A stretch of DNA of 64,000 nt from Palaemon carinicauda (taxonomy: Eukaryota > Arthropoda > Malacostraca > Decapoda > Palaemonidae), in NCBI RefSeq assembly GCF_036898095.1, contig NC_090743.1:24914424-24978423 (forward strand). The letters are read 5' to 3'. The notes beneath the pieces are model-generated. The model was not told where the DNA came from. It saw only the letters and a program-made list of their open reading frames with translations, and did no database searches. Below are positions 35,501 to 39,698 of this stretch, piece after piece; position 1 is the stretch's first letter; every line of letters starts with the position of its first letter. The translations under genes and the position numbers were made by a program.

Positions 35501-38500
35501 ACATGATCATCGGGTAAGTATATTCAAAAATTTATTTTACTAATGAAAATAAAATTTTAATAAAAATTCTCACCTATAAATTGTTAAAAATACTGTTTGA
35601 AGAAAAAGTTTATCTCAGGGGAGCATTAATTATGAATTTAAGTCAGATTTCAGTTTGAGTATACTGTATGATTAAATATGAGGAACTTTTTTTATGCATC
35701 TTTGCCATTGTTTGTTACTATTGACTAATTCTTAGCCATTATAATTTTGGTTATGTTCATCTTGTAAGTTTTCCAATTAAAGTACAATAAAGATAACAAC
35801 AGTATATTTATAGCAGCTTCATATTTTCTTAACGAAGTTGTGTATATGAAAAGTTGAAAATATCAAGATTAGAAATAAATGCAAATAGTTAGGGTTGAGA
35901 AATGTAAACCATATGATCACTACTTAGATGTGAAATGTTAGTTCTGAAAATGTGAATATTATTTGTTTCAACAGAATTCTCATGGGACTCCAGGAATTTT
36001 CTTCAAATACGACACATCAGCTCTGAAAGTCGAAGTAGTGGAGCAACACGAGTCTATAATTGCTTTCTTAACTCGTCTTTGTGGCATTATAGGTGGTGTT
36101 TTTACTTGCTCAGGTATGTTTAGGCTTGTTAATTCTAAGAAATTAGATAGTTTAGGGCCTATACAATAGTCTTACAGAGTATTCAGCAATGAGAAAATTG
36201 TACCATGAAATTTCAGTAATATATTTCCATTTCAAATTATGAAATCTCCTGAGGGGAAAATTTATACAGTACTTTAGTAATAGTTGTAATATTGCTTAAA
36301 TGATGATAATGATTGCTGATGAAAGAAGGGTAATGAAGTTAACACTGATAAATTTAAATTGAGGCATTGTGCGTAGGTATACGCGTTATAAAGGTGCATA
36401 GCTTTTCCAGTGTAGAGTTGGTGTAGAGTAGCCCCTTTAGAGGTAAAACTAAAGATGAATTAGGGTGCTTAATGAAAGTATGTAATAAGCAATGTAATTG
36501 GGTGATGTAATTCCCTAACAAACATGTAAGTATTTAGTTGGTAGAGTTAACTTATAAGAGTATTTGCCATTTACAGAGGAAAGATGACTCATTTTTACAA
36601 GGAACCTGAAAAAAGTAGCTTACTTAAAATTGTTAATTGGGAGGAAATGGTTTCTTGAATAGGATAACATTTTCATTCATTTGCAGTTCTCTGGTTCTAC
36701 GTGCAATTTTATTTAACTTTTATTGCATTTAATGGAACCACTGAATAACATGGAACAAGTGAGAATAATTATCACAAAGTAATTTGCTATGGATCAAATG
36801 GGCTCTGCAAAGAATCTTGATAGATATTTTTAATGTTCTGGTAGTTATAGCTTTATATATATGCATGAAAATCCTTTGCTACTGTATTATGTTTACTATA
36901 TTGTGAAGTAAACCTCCTTCAACTTGTATTGAACAGTATACTGTATCTTCATTGTTCATCCATGTGCTGTAATACAGAGTTTTTTTGCTTATTGCTTATA
37001 AGAGATCTGTTTACAGTATAGTGTTTCAAGGGGGAATTGATACAATATTAATAGCTGGCATTTGGACATATCCGAAAACTCAACATTTTATCTGGCGGAT
37101 AAAAACCACAAGTTCTTAGATGATGATGATTTTTTTTCTTTTTGGGTGGGGTGGGCTGTTGTTTCCAAGAGTAGTGAAGATTTTTAGTTGGAATTCATCC
37201 TCATTGAACAATTAACCATCCCAGTAGGATTATGAGGCATAGATTTTATAGGGTAGCTTGTGGTTATTCTAAATAACACTACCAGAGAGTTATTGGGTCC
37301 TTTGACTGGCCAGACAGTACTACATCGTTTTTTGTTTTGTTTCTGGTTACAGCTCATTTTCCCTTTGCTTACATGTACACCAAACAGTCTGTCCTATTCT
37401 TTACATATTCTCCTGTCCTCATACACCTGACAACTTTGAGATTACCAAAACAATTCTTCAGTGGCTACTTCCCTCTTGGTAAGGGTAGAAGAGACTCTTT
37501 AGCCATGGTAAACGACACTCCAAAATGAAACCATTGTTCTCTAGTCTTGGGTAATGCCATAGCCTCTGTACCATAGTCTTCCACTATCTTTGGGTAGAAT
37601 TCTCTTGCTTGACGGTACAATCAATCACACTATTCTATCTCATTGCTCTTCCTATTGTTTTTTTAAAGTTTACATATAAAAGATTTATTTTAATGGTGCT
37701 ACTTTTCTTAAGAAATTTTATTTAAATTGTTCATTACTTCTCTCATAGTTTATTAATTTCCTTATTTCCTTTCCTTAATGGGCTATTTTCCCTGTTGGAG
37801 CTCTTGGGCTTATATGAGTAGCATCCTGCTTTTCTTATTAGGGTTGTAGCTTAGCAAGTAATGATAATGAGATTAACTTTATCACATTTAGATATCTGAA
37901 AACAAATAAAGCCACCATTTTATGACACGTTTAGTCCTAAACTTAAAACCCTATTGTTCCTTTGAGTAAAGTGTTCACACCACTTCTGTCCTACTGTATT
38001 TGCTTCTTGAGATTCCTTTCTGCCTCAGTTGCTATTGAAACTATCGCGTAATTAGAGAATATTTTTTCTTTTTTTACAAAGTAGCTTTTTTCAATACAAG
38101 TATATCAAGTTTAAAAGAAGGTCCTTTTCTCTGCTTCATTATTATATTGCAAGCTGTTGAGAAAATACAGTGATGGAATATTAAGTCATTTGAGAACCAA
38201 TTGCCCACACACTTTACACACAGGTAGTAGCAGTTTATTTTTTTCCTCTTGAGATTGAAGTGTCGGAAGATTTGTGCTGAATCAAACAAGATATGTTAAA
38301 GTAATAAGGTTTCATTAAAAGAAAATTTATTTTGAAAATAGAACATGTATTTTTTCCATCAGGTTTGTTGAGTCGCATTGTAGGCCTGTGCATCAACTGC
38401 CTCACTTGCCGATTCTTCAAGAAAAGTTCCAAGTCAGGGGAAGATGAAGATGAGGTCAAGACAGTACCAGGTCCTTCTGCTAGCCTTTTGTCATCAGTGA

Positions 38501-38601
38501 ATCTCAACCCACCTGATAATGGGCCCCTTCTTGCAGCCTCCACCACTTCTTTATCTGTACCTTTGATTTCAGCATCACTACAAGATACATCTTCAACCTG
38601 A
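5383..38601 (+). CDS. ERGIC2: ERGIC2-like gene, 3' part (seven exons, C-terminal ~321 residues)
   Basis: Joined exons: 5383-5507, 5985-6076, 6210-6301, 15916-16074, 28533-28654, 35975-36113, 38363-38601. Every intron is GT-AG and phases agree at each junction, giving 321 residues and a TGA stop. ERGIC2 is a two-pass membrane protein of the ER-Golgi intermediate compartment, related to yeast Erv41, which works with an Erv46-like partner in COPII/COPI cargo traffic and receptor retrieval. Signature blocks are VGADVLD in the first exon here, NKVAGNFHITAGK then PRGHAHLA across exons 3-4, YNFTHRI, YQYFITVVPT, PGIFFKYD, and FLTRLCGIIGGVF opening the second membrane segment. The human protein is about 377 residues, so the cytosolic N-terminus, first membrane span and start of the luminal domain lie upstream. 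The gene occupies over 33 kb for under 1 kb of coding sequence because of retroelement insertions. Family assignment is firm; orthology against other ERGIC paralogs was not tested. Confidence 0.93.
5985..6076 (+). CDS. ERGIC2: ERGIC2-like exon b
   Basis: Acceptor AACAG to 5984, donor GTAAAG from 6077. Thirty codons plus two bases. It encodes the less conserved helical linker of the luminal domain (starts VNSYLRDQF). Phase matches the next exon, whose single leading G completes an Arg codon. Confidence 0.85.
6210..6301 (+). CDS. ERGIC2: ERGIC2-like exon c
   Basis: Acceptor TCATTACAG to 6209, donor GTAAGG from 6302. Encodes the DACQLTGSLGINKVAGNFH block, a hallmark of the ERV41/ERGIC luminal domain including its conserved Cys. 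Ends one base into a Gly codon finished 9.6 kb downstream. Confidence 0.92.
6302..6549. other. Intron start with no recognised feature
   Basis: Start of the 9.6-kb third intron of the ERGIC2-like gene. Only donor sequence and AT-rich intron are visible. Confidence 0.6.
6550..6818 (+). pseudogene. Left half of an old RT remnant split by element D
   Basis: Near 6768-6818 one frame reads IDLTDAYFQF, the RT motif-A block (catalytic Asp followed by AYF) of DIRS- or Ty3-like reverse transcriptases. The frame resumes after element D at 14711 as QYLKVAL, as expected after motif A. No long open frame remains. The clade cannot be decided. Confidence 0.45.
6826..7000 (-). repeat. D right terminal repeat with subterminal palindromes
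   Basis: The terminal TGACAAATTCGAAGATAATT and GGTTTGTATGGTTAGG complement is followed by two palindromic motifs. CGCTAGTTAGCG lies in a C/G-run context and GTAGCTAGCTAC is flanked by CCCC/GGGG runs. The same layout recurs in the left terminus of D and in C1, C2 and, partly, C3. Confidence 0.7.
7090..7175 (-). repeat. Internal complementary region of D
   Basis: The + strand reads the right-end complement (AGGTTTGTATGGTTAGG ... CGAATTTGTCA) fused directly to the left-end sequence (TTTGTTCCGTAACCGACATA). The fusion point records the circle junction of the ends. Confidence 0.75.
7640..8650 (-). pseudogene. D tyrosine recombinase, decayed
   Basis: The reverse complement aligns with the C2 recombinase. 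The block CTGTGGTGGCTACACAACAG near 7665-7685 and the preceding GACCCACAGGAGTCTCGATACG match the C-terminal HYLQDVTHR...SSGPVVAAQQ coding stretch of C2. The frame is broken throughout. Confidence 0.6.
8700..9450 (-). pseudogene. D RNase H and downstream pol module, decayed
   Basis: On the minus strand, blocks match the RNase H tail and post-RNase H stretch of C2/C3. These include the CTCAACAAGACCAG motif (near 8850) and the 'CATTCCAGGCAGAGGAAT ... CCGAGCAGAGCC' block (near 9075-9120), which corresponds to the FIPDKRNVLTN...RAS-coding sequence. No open frame survives. Confidence 0.55.
9500..10650 (-). pseudogene. D reverse transcriptase, decayed
   Basis: The minus strand contains 'GACCTCTCAGCCCTGATCAAGTTTGTC' (near 10265-10295), matching the DLSALNKFV block. 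'CTTCTTCAGCGCCGGGACAAGC' and 'CATCTGGAGTATCTGGCCATG' (9850-9960) match the post-YLDD region of C2 RT. A 136-codon piece (10099-9689) stays open; the rest is frameshifted. Confidence 0.6.
11600..11893. repeat. 23-bp CpG-rich minisatellite, about 12-13 copies
   Basis: Unit GGTTCGCGCGACGGAACACC plus GTC. Copies are almost identical from about 11640 to 11880 and diverge at both ends. The unit contains no stop codon in any of the six frames. Because 23 is not a multiple of 3, each frame cycles through a 23-residue repeat. Confidence 0.97.
12250..12545. repeat. 35-bp CpG-rich minisatellite, about 8 copies
   Basis: Unit begins GCGATCGCGCGATGGCGAGC and continues AGCATCCGCAGGTGG; early copies vary at the CATGCGC position. 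It includes the palindrome GCGATCGC. Looser relatives of the unit continue to about 12760. Confidence 0.95.
13800..14700 (-). repeat. D left UTR and left terminal repeat
   Basis: On the minus strand this is the leader between left end and gag. 'AGTGAGCATTCATCTGTG' complement (14528-14545) and the TTGGCAGCCATTGTTTG block match the C3 leader (50950-51020). The terminal part (14545-14710) repeats the palindromic GTAGCTAGCTAC / CGCTAACTAGCG layout of the other terminus. A short GA microsatellite is at 14236-14255. Confidence 0.65.
14711..15260 (+). pseudogene. Right half of the RT remnant interrupted by element D
   Basis: Reading resumes with CAGTATTTGAAAGTAGCT (QYLKVA), the block expected after motif A. 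Further on, fragments such as 'GGCTTGGGCTCATTTGCTTGGG' resemble the AHxLGI stretch ahead of the catalytic YLDD in DIRS RTs. Stops are frequent. A minus-strand ORF here (14974-15240) is a chance frame. Confidence 0.4.
15261..15915. other. Intron end: AT-rich, GA microsatellite
   Basis: A (GA)n tract lies at about 15487-15513 and a T-rich stretch precedes the acceptor TTTCAG ending at 15915. Nothing else was recognised. Confidence 0.6.
15916..16074 (+). CDS. ERGIC2: ERGIC2-like exon d
   Basis: Acceptor GTGTTTCAG to 15915, donor GTATGT from 16075. Encodes KTIPLPRGHAHLA, DYNFTHRINKFSFGE and the GIIHPLEGDE block of the luminal domain. 159 nt: two bases completing Gly, 52 codons, and the first base of Asn. 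Confidence 0.95.
16075..16492. other. Intron start with no recognised feature
   Basis: AT-rich start of the 12.5-kb intron 4. It ends where the C2 left terminus begins. Confidence 0.6.
16493..16680 (+). repeat. C2 left terminal repeat and subterminal palindrome
   Basis: Terminal TTTGTTCC, then the ACGCTATTTATATGGGTAAT block and the palindromic GGGGTAGCTAGTTACCCC at about 16622-16640. It corresponds to the complement of the D and C1 termini. Confidence 0.7.
16790..20960 (+). pseudogene. C2 gag, decayed
   Basis: Near the start a frame reads TCCKCMSAVDTDPHSLCPVC then RGQCC (16797-16875), the same DPHxxCxxCRGxxC arrangement as the gag N-termini of A and B, probably a zinc-binding module. This is followed by a basic, Ser/Lys/Pro-rich region. 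Beyond 17200 the frame is repeatedly shifted and holds Pro/Arg-rich low-complexity sequence with TCGTGAACCGC-like repeats (17940-18100). A conserved capsid-like stretch around 20330-20580 (LEKLSLRQVMFSAS, TSLLDLCLGS) aligns with the C-terminal half of A/B gag. It cannot make a full protein. Confidence 0.6.
19645..20304 (+). repeat. 330-bp direct tandem duplication inside C2 gag
   Basis: ACAAGATCTCGACGATGGAT at 19661 recurs as ACAAGATCTCGACGATAGAT at 19991, exactly 330 bp (110 codons) apart, so the duplication is in frame. Both copies contain the DDDDNAASPAS and LPDPETTPQEGKDTVLDS coding stretches. They differ by scattered substitutions, so the event is not recent. Confidence 0.92.
21060..22011 (+). 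pseudogene. C2 reverse transcriptase, 5' part up to the LINE insertion
   Basis: An open stretch (21238-21744) contains the RT core: DLKYAYFQIPVHPSS (motif A), CFGLSTAPRVF, and YLDDWLM with the catalytic YLDD at about 21437-21450. Upstream, GGWRPIIDLSALNKFV is encoded at about 21135-21180, but a TAG (21214-21216) and frame disruption separate it from the palm. After 21720 the frame is shifted. The gene is interrupted at 22011 by the LINE. Confidence 0.75.
22001..22011 (+). repeat. LINE target-site duplication, left copy (CCAAAAAGTAC)
   Basis: Identical 11-mer at 25209-25219. Without the LINE, the host element reads ...AGTCCAAAAAGTACCTTCAC..., as in the uninterrupted C1 copy (AGTCCAAAAGTACCTTCAC at about 1451). 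Confidence 0.95.
22012..25208 (-). mobile_element. RTE-like non-LTR retrotransposon (LINE) inserted in C2
   Basis: 3197 bp between the two copies of an 11-bp target-site duplication, minus strand. The 3' end (22012-22040 on +) is a TATG-type simple repeat. The 3' UTR is only about 265 bp, both typical of RTE-clade LINEs. The 5' end lies at the very start of the endonuclease domain, so the copy is either slightly 5'-truncated or nearly full length. The ORF is uninterrupted, so this insertion is much younger than its decayed DIRS host. Confidence 0.85.
22277..25225 (-). CDS. LINE ORF: APE-type endonuclease plus reverse transcriptase
   Basis: A single open frame of 982 codons. Residues about 8-245 form an apurinic-like endonuclease: LNVRG start, CETKMKG with the metal-binding Glu, GDLNARVG near residue 143, and SDHFLVEG near 241 with the Asp-His pair. 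Residues about 480-780 form the RT: FMDLEKAYDRVDREA, LRQGCVMSPWLFNLY and FADDTVLVAD near residue 726 with the catalytic Asp pair. The C-terminus has the WFGHVERM and RGRPRFGWMDGV motifs common in RTE-like proteins, often misannotated as craniofacial development protein 2. It would nick target DNA and prime cDNA synthesis there. No ATG starts the frame: the first codons (GTG onward, 25225-25209) are target-derived, so the true start may be missing. Confidence 0.9.
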   Translation of the reverse strand: MKVLFGCLNVRGCSTIESKRCEIGSMFRSRRMDVLALCETKMKGKGEVMFGEMSGRVSGIERGRAREGVALLLSEWMTGKVVEWKEISSRLMWVRVRLGRECWAFVSAYGPGSEKSEEERNEFWSELTRCVEGLGRRNYVVVMGDLNARVGAGEVEGVIGKYGVPGENESGERLVDMCVEQEMVISASFFKKKDKNKYTWVRVANGRVVERALMDYVLITKRMFGRLKDMHVFRGMANGMSDHFLVEGKLVVAKEWGNRVGGCKRELVRVEELIKPGVKSKYQERLKMAYDEVRVRETGNLEEEWKLAKENFVGIASDVCGKKVVGGSMRKGSEWWNEGVKVKVEEKKKAFEEWLQSNSIEKYEKYREKKVEVKRKVREEKRAADLRWGQGLGQSYEENKKKFWKEVKRVRKAGARIEETVKDGNGRLLKGEEVRKRWAEYFESLLNVEDDREADIIAVPGVEVPVMGDENEREITIEEVRRALDETRVGKASGMDGVKAEMLKEGGVTVLEWLVRLFNVCFVLSMVPVDWVCACIVPLYKGKGDVHECCNSRGISLLSVVGKVYGRILINRIKDKTENAILEVQGGFRRGRGCMNQIFTVRQICEKYLAKGKEVYVAFMDLEKAYDRVDREAMWNVMRLYGVGGRLLQAVKSFYTGSKACVRIGNEVSDWFPVRVGLRQGCVMSPWLFNLYVDGVVREVNARVLGRGLKLVGENDHEWEVNQLLFADDTVLVADTEEKLDRLVTEFGRVCERRKLRVNVGKSKVMRCTRREGGARLNVMLNGELLEEVDQFKYLGSVVAANGGVEADVRQRVNEGCKVLGAVKGVVKNRGLGMNVKRVLYEKVIVPTVMYGSELWGMKVMERQKLNVFEMKCLRSMAGVSRVDRVRNEVVRVRTGVRNELAARVDMNVLRWFGHVERMENGCLLKKVMNARVDGRSTRGRPRFGWMDGVKKALGDRRIDVREARERARNRNEWRAIVTQFR
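25209..25219 (+). repeat. LINE target-site duplication, right copy
   Basis: CCAAAAAGTAC, identical to 22001-22011. It is followed by CTTCACATAAATCTCC, which continues the C2 pol sequence. Confidence 0.95.
25220..25760 (+). pseudogene. C2 RNase H and post-RNase H module, decayed
   Basis: Reads, with frame breaks, the MSDNTTVVAYIKKHGG block (about 25304-25352; third carboxylate region of RNase H), FIPDKRNVLTN (about 25435-25465) and TVDLFAMALNFRLPLYCYP (about 25560-25610). The last is the region just upstream of the FPPF motif in A/B pol. Confidence 0.7.
25860..26735 (+). pseudogene. C2 tyrosine recombinase, decayed
   Basis: Two overlapping open pieces in different frames (about 25967-26515 and 26362-26736) show one frameshift. 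The catalytic Arg lies in LALAVSKRASKLHGLS, the His-x-x-Arg in AHDVRGI, and the nucleophile Tyr region in TTHYLQDVTHR. The fold would cut and rejoin element circle and target. C-type recombinases have HDVRG where A and B have HEVRA. Confidence 0.75.
27205..27300 (+). repeat. Internal complementary region of C2
   Basis: ATAGCGTTGGTTTGTATCCC plus TGTTACGGAACAAATGAC joins the left-end complement to the right-end complement (ATTTGTATTTTTCCTAATG). Mirrors both termini. Confidence 0.72.
27380..27532 (+). repeat. C2 right terminal repeat with subterminal palindromes
   Basis: GGAGGGGTTGCTAACTACCC and CCCTAACTAGCGGG motifs precede the terminal ATAGCTAAGGTTTGTATC block. The element ends around AATTTGTC (27525-27532). 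Confidence 0.7.
27533..28532. other. Intron 4 end with no recognised feature
   Basis: About 1 kb of AT-rich intron between the C2 end and the acceptor GTCTTTTCAG (to 28532). I see no repeat or coding signal. Confidence 0.6.
28533..28654 (+). CDS. ERGIC2: ERGIC2-like exon e
   Basis: Acceptor TCTTTTCAG to 28532, donor GTAAGG from 28655. Encodes NHMTYQYFITVVPTMVNTY and a Ser/Gln-rich run ending HAQ. These are the last luminal-domain strands. Two leading bases complete the Asn codon begun in exon d. Confidence 0.95.
28998..29170 (+). repeat. A1 left inverted terminal repeat
   Basis: CAATATTAATCTTACCCGAT opens the element. The block from TTACCCGATGATCATG to CCTCAATTTTTCCTC is the reverse complement of 35360-35512 with very few mismatches. 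The outermost bases differ from the right end, as usual for DIRS elements. Confidence 0.93.
29379..31868 (+). CDS. A1 gag (829 aa)
   Basis: Structural protein, presumed to package element RNA. The start ATG follows AATTCAAG, identical at the A2 gag start. Residues about 9-52 carry a Cys/His cluster (CSVRTCNRHL, DPHTVCSNCRG, CGEC), probably zinc-binding and shared with B and C gag. Residues about 115-145 are a coiled-coil-like stretch (MADMLRAIQALGDKVESL). The middle is Ser/Pro-rich with basic patches and, at residues about 342-425, a heptad repeat QHEPHxM. The C-terminal third (about 520-740), with SLDFRKVLALFRELYPE and FEIFNFLDWCLGALSRK, is the best conserved part among A, B and C and is a capsid candidate. 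It ends RGGTRADSNRGKSKKGSKST, an RNA-binding-like basic tail. Overlaps the pol frame. Open throughout. Confidence 0.88.
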   Translation: MSDTSQVPKYRRCSVRTCNRHLPKASVDPHTVCSNCRGKSCQLEDRCGECAGLSEFDFNEFLRYTRRLEKERDRRSSSRSLVISSPHAPQPFPSPVVVTPEPATSAQPAMADMLRAIQALGDKVESLVSDRNQLLADVRELKAKSAVGSVSASAVHSVSVSVAHEDTSVRASRPPSPGPLASSQAQGRSNVEGPKGSAGLDRRTDVSSVVADVSAKDRPFHSQTNEPLHSSSVEEVSRRKRWTKVSRPLKRKVPSELVQRPRCSHWVSSDSPQSSDDCTPPKRGRVVPQQASAPTTVDPKWSMLQTMQSQLAAFMQDYQAEKVNIPPPVRAPPQLRNPQPMQHALQTLQHEPHSMQHEPHTMQHEPHPMQHEPHTMQHEPHPMQHEPHAMQHEPHTMQHEPHAMQHEPHAMQHEPHAMQHEPHASQHALHTTPHAPQPTADPPSHRPSAFVVASSQSVQQRHDDGSAGTHAPVLQDSAIQLAALPLPLTTQLSGEEASEDEAAHLDDPHSDVEGHKSSPPSLDFRKVLALFRELYPEHFVSATPRSPPSEFALGMQSTAPAFTKLVLARSSRRALRVMGDWLQSKKQLGRTSFVFPPPKLASKSGVWYATGEEPGLGVPASAQADFSSLVDSPRRLAMRRSKICWSPTDLDHLLRGVFRAFEIFNFLDWCLGALSRKTAPSDKDSAMLIMSSMDKAIRDGSGELAASYVSGVLKKREHLCSFLSAGITPCQRSELLFAPLSKCLFPEELIKGMTASLLQKDTHDLMASSARKAKTLPSVTKPYRPLAVDTPASRFIPPFRGRTSSRGGTRADSNRGKSKKGSKSTRGKF
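30400..30685 (+). repeat. 21-bp coding minisatellite in A1 gag (QHEPH heptads)
   Basis: Eleven in-frame units of about CATGCCATGCAGCATGAGCC + G, coding (M/L)QHEPH(A/T/P/S), flanked by degenerate units (QHALQT, QHALHT). The A2 gag has only two weak HAPHP/HAPQP units at the same place, so the array expanded after the two copies separated. Confidence 0.97.
31675..33925 (+). pseudogene. A1 pol: RT, RNase H and FPPF (methyltransferase-like) module, one stop and one 2-nt deletion
   Basis: The frame opens inside gag without an ATG. RT: GGWRPVLDVSALNAYV, then a TGA at 32284-32286 where A2 has a Trp codon, then DLKDAYFHVPIHPDS, CFGLSTAPLVFT and YLDDWLLRAP. RNase H: LFSDASNSGWGATL, INCKELLAVHLAL, NSDNTTALAYISKQ, DRLSRKGQ. 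The downstream module TIDLFATSMTKRLP...YAFPPFKIVN is the part usually described in DIRS pol as a Dam-like N6-adenine methyltransferase. At about 33558 two bases are missing relative to A2 (GTCAACGG versus GTCAACAGGG), so the frame jumps into YR. The original C-terminal frame (33559-33925) stays open, ending QFPQPVPL. Pol would copy RNA to DNA; this copy cannot make it in one piece. Confidence 0.88.
31869..33599 (+). other. Long frame open after the gag UGA, overlapping RT and RNase H (A1)
   Basis: In the gag frame, the 577 codons after the TGA at 31866-31868 contain no stop, although RT-RNase H is read in the next frame. The first in-frame ATG is at 31923. The product would be Ser/Gln/Pro/Gly-rich with no recognised domain. 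The corresponding frame is open for 428 codons in A2 and 341 in B. It may be a compositional shadow of the RT gene; see findings. Confidence 0.35.
33631..34824 (+). CDS. A1 tyrosine recombinase (397 aa from the conserved ATG)
   Basis: The likely start is ATGGTTCAC at 33631, at the same place in A2 (63570) and B (46666), inside the pol codons for REWFTE. Residues about 45-130 (TIERLSRARGFSKEA, KWEVFRTWC, QIADFLLHLR, IKGYRSMLAAVFRHRG) resemble a core-binding SAM-like domain. The catalytic domain has Arg in CLATAKRVSEIHAFS, His-x-x-Arg in RTHEVRAVA, Trp in ATYWRSKSV and the Tyr nucleophile in FASFYLKDV. The protein would integrate the circular DNA into TTTT-containing targets without duplication. 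Intact here, and fused in frame to the tail of RT-RNase H by the upstream 2-nt deletion. Confidence 0.9.
   Translation: MVHRGTAMAGRHSQDSSSKSGPSASTSRKEGTPKPPRSSSDCLQTIERLSRARGFSKEAARAIARARRTSTLRVYQSKWEVFRTWCKANAVSSTSTTVTQIADFLLHLRHVRSLSAPTIKGYRSMLAAVFRHRGLDLSSNKDLQDILRSFETSKERRLSTPGWNLDVVLRFLMSSRFEPLQSASFKDLTLKTLFLVCLATAKRVSEIHAFSRNIGFTSETATCSLQLGFLAKNELPSRPWPKSFEIPSLSNLVGNKLERVLCPVRALRYYLKRSKPLRGQSEALWCAVKKPSLPMSKNAVSYYIRLLIREAHFHMKEEDLALLKVRTHEVRAVATSVAFKQNRSLQSVMDATYWRSKSVFASFYLKDVQSLYENCYTLGPFVAASAVVGEGSATTFP
34825..35225 (+). other. A1 3' leader between YR and ICR
   Basis: T-rich, with no ORF. It ends with GGTGTGAATCAGCT directly before the ICR; a similar TGTGTGAATCAGCT precedes the ICR of element B, the only obvious similarity between their leaders. 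Confidence 0.6.
35226..35313 (+). repeat. Internal complementary region of A1
   Basis: The first half is the reverse complement of the left end (CATGATCATCGGGTAAGATT to TATTGAAAA). The second half is the reverse complement of the right end (ATGTTATTTTCATTAGTAAA to ATCATG). The fusion reads, on the other strand, ...AATAACA-TTTTT-CAATATT..., the junction expected in the circular intermediate. Confidence 0.93.
35360..35554 (+). repeat. A1 right inverted terminal repeat
   Basis: Reverse complement of the left repeat to GGGTAAG at 35517, then a right-specific extension TATATTCAAAAATTTATTTT...GAAAATAAAA. The ICR predicts AACA where the end has AAAA, a single substitution. Confidence 0.92.
35975..36113 (+). 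CDS. ERGIC2: ERGIC2-like exon f
   Basis: Acceptor GTTTCAACAG to 35974, donor GTATGT from 36114. Encodes NSHGTPGIFFKYDTSALKV, the stretch ahead of the membrane, then FLTRLCGIIGGVFTCSG, the second transmembrane helix. 46 codons plus one base. Confidence 0.96.
36114..37264. other. Intron 6, first part, no recognised feature
   Basis: AT-rich sequence with no coding or repeat match to other parts of the window. Confidence 0.6.
37265..37870 (+). mobile_element. 3'-terminal fragment of a LINE-type dispersed repeat
   Basis: Ends in GGGTTGTAGCTTAGCAAGTA + ATGATAATGA, a TAA-like tail. The tail TTTTCCCTGTTGGAGCTCTT...GGGTTGTAGCTTA matches, in sense orientation, the minus-strand tail at 41345-41430 and 57950-58040 (complement of AGCTACAATCTTGGTTGG). 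Internal blocks such as TGGCCAGACAGTACTACATC and ACCTGACAACTTTGAG are of a type I recall as common in decapod DNA; that memory is not verified. No ORF of note. Confidence 0.5.
37871..38362. other. Intron 6, last part, no recognised feature
   Basis: AT-rich, ending in the acceptor TTTTTCCATCAG (to 38362). No other signal. Confidence 0.6.
38363..38601 (+). CDS. ERGIC2: ERGIC2-like terminal exon g
   Basis: Acceptor CCATCAG to 38362; stop TGA at 38599-38601. Two leading bases complete Gly. Encodes LLSRIVGLCINCLTCRFFKK, the end of the second membrane helix and the following basic stretch, then a cytosolic tail rich in Ser/Pro/Asp with little conservation. No dibasic KKxx at the extreme C-terminus. 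Confidence 0.93.
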
Positions 38602-39698
38602 CAGTATTTCTTATTTATTCATTTAGTTTAGTAAAGCATCATCTCATATTTTTAAAAGACATTTAGACAATACTTTTTCATTTCATGTAGTAGAATAAAT
38701 CATGCTGTCTTATTTTCTTTCAATAACCCACTTCTTAGGCAAAAAAAACTGCTTTCCTTATAAGGAATTCTATTTCAGGGGGCCAAGGGTAGACTAATAA
38801 TATAGTATGTAATGTAGATATACAGTCATGTAGTTTAGTATATCTTTTTACTGGAATATATAGAATCTCTTAGAGCTTTATGTATTATTTTATCTTCACA
38901 TTTATAAATCTCAGTATCATATTTATTTGATTTAAACTATATTTTTTAAACAAATAGTTCTCCATTGCTCTAATTTTACTTGTATCATATTTTTGAGACA
39001 AACTATCCTTCAATTAAATCCACTTCATAGGAGTAAGCTTGTAACTGAAAATTATTATACTGCAAACTAAAAAGACTTTTACCATAAAGGGAAATTACTA
39101 GATGCATTCCACATGTCCTTAAATACAAGTTTGCACTCAATTTTAAATGCTCGTAATGTTATATAGATATAGAATTATACAGTAGCCCATAACAAAAAAA
39201 TATTAGAATTAATTCACAATAATTAATAGAAATATTGACATTAACTTTCACTTGATATTTTTGAGGAGAGTTGTGGGTGGAAAACGAGAGAAGGAAGTGG
39301 TTACTGCTTGGTAGGAGAATCTCCCTCCATAAGAACGTTGGGAGTTCTTTCTCGTAAACGATATTCACTATCACTAATTGAATCACATAATTTATGCGTA
39401 TGGGCACTTGGTATTTTTTTTACTCTTACATTCAATGTTGACAAGGAACCTATCTACAGATGACCGCTTTTGCCTTTTCTTTGAAATGGCATGAAAATGC
39501 TGTAAAAATTACATGATCATGGCGTGATCACTGCGTGTGTACATTTGAGCACTGCATGACTGAATTCGCGCTAGTCTCGTTAGTACTTGTCCACAAAAAA
39601 TAATGTGCATATGGAGGGATATCTTTCTCGCAGATCGATACAATGAATGTACAGTATATAGGAATTAAATTCCATGGTTGCATATCGAAATGTACGTA
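38602..39698. other. 3' UTR and downstream spacer of the ERGIC2-like gene
   Basis: The AATAAA at 38694-38699, 93 bases after the stop, is the best polyadenylation signal candidate. The rest is AT-rich spacer without recognised genes. Confidence 0.6.
38694..38699 (+). promoter_or_regulatory. Candidate polyadenylation signal AATAAA
   Basis: Canonical hexamer 93 nt after the ERGIC2-like stop codon. Further AT-rich variants follow, so the cleavage site actually used is not certain. Confidence 0.5.

Larger units (their letters stand above)
28994..35558 (+). mobile_element. A1: near-intact DIRS-type retrotransposon in intron 5
   Basis: About 6.56 kb, bounded by TTTT tracts (28994-28997 and 35555-35558). 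Inverted terminal repeats of about 165 bp start at 28998 and end at 35554. The order is gag, RT-RNase H-FPPF module, overlapping YR, ICR, right repeat. There is no protease, DDE integrase, long terminal direct repeat or target-site duplication, which excludes Ty3/copia/BEL types. It is damaged only by a TGA in RT (32284-32286) and a 2-nt deletion (near 33558). Terminal repeats are almost identical, so the copy is young. A2 at 59012 belongs to the same family. Confidence 0.93.

Noticed and set aside
28994..35558. Endogenous retrovirus or Ty3/BEL-type LTR element
   Set aside because: There is no protease, DDE integrase, envelope or direct LTRs. Inverted repeats, an ICR and a tyrosine recombinase identify DIRS.
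36361..36560. Possible small RNA or tRNA gene in intron 6
   Set aside because: No cloverleaf or box A/B arrangement could be traced; the sequence is ordinary AT-rich intron.
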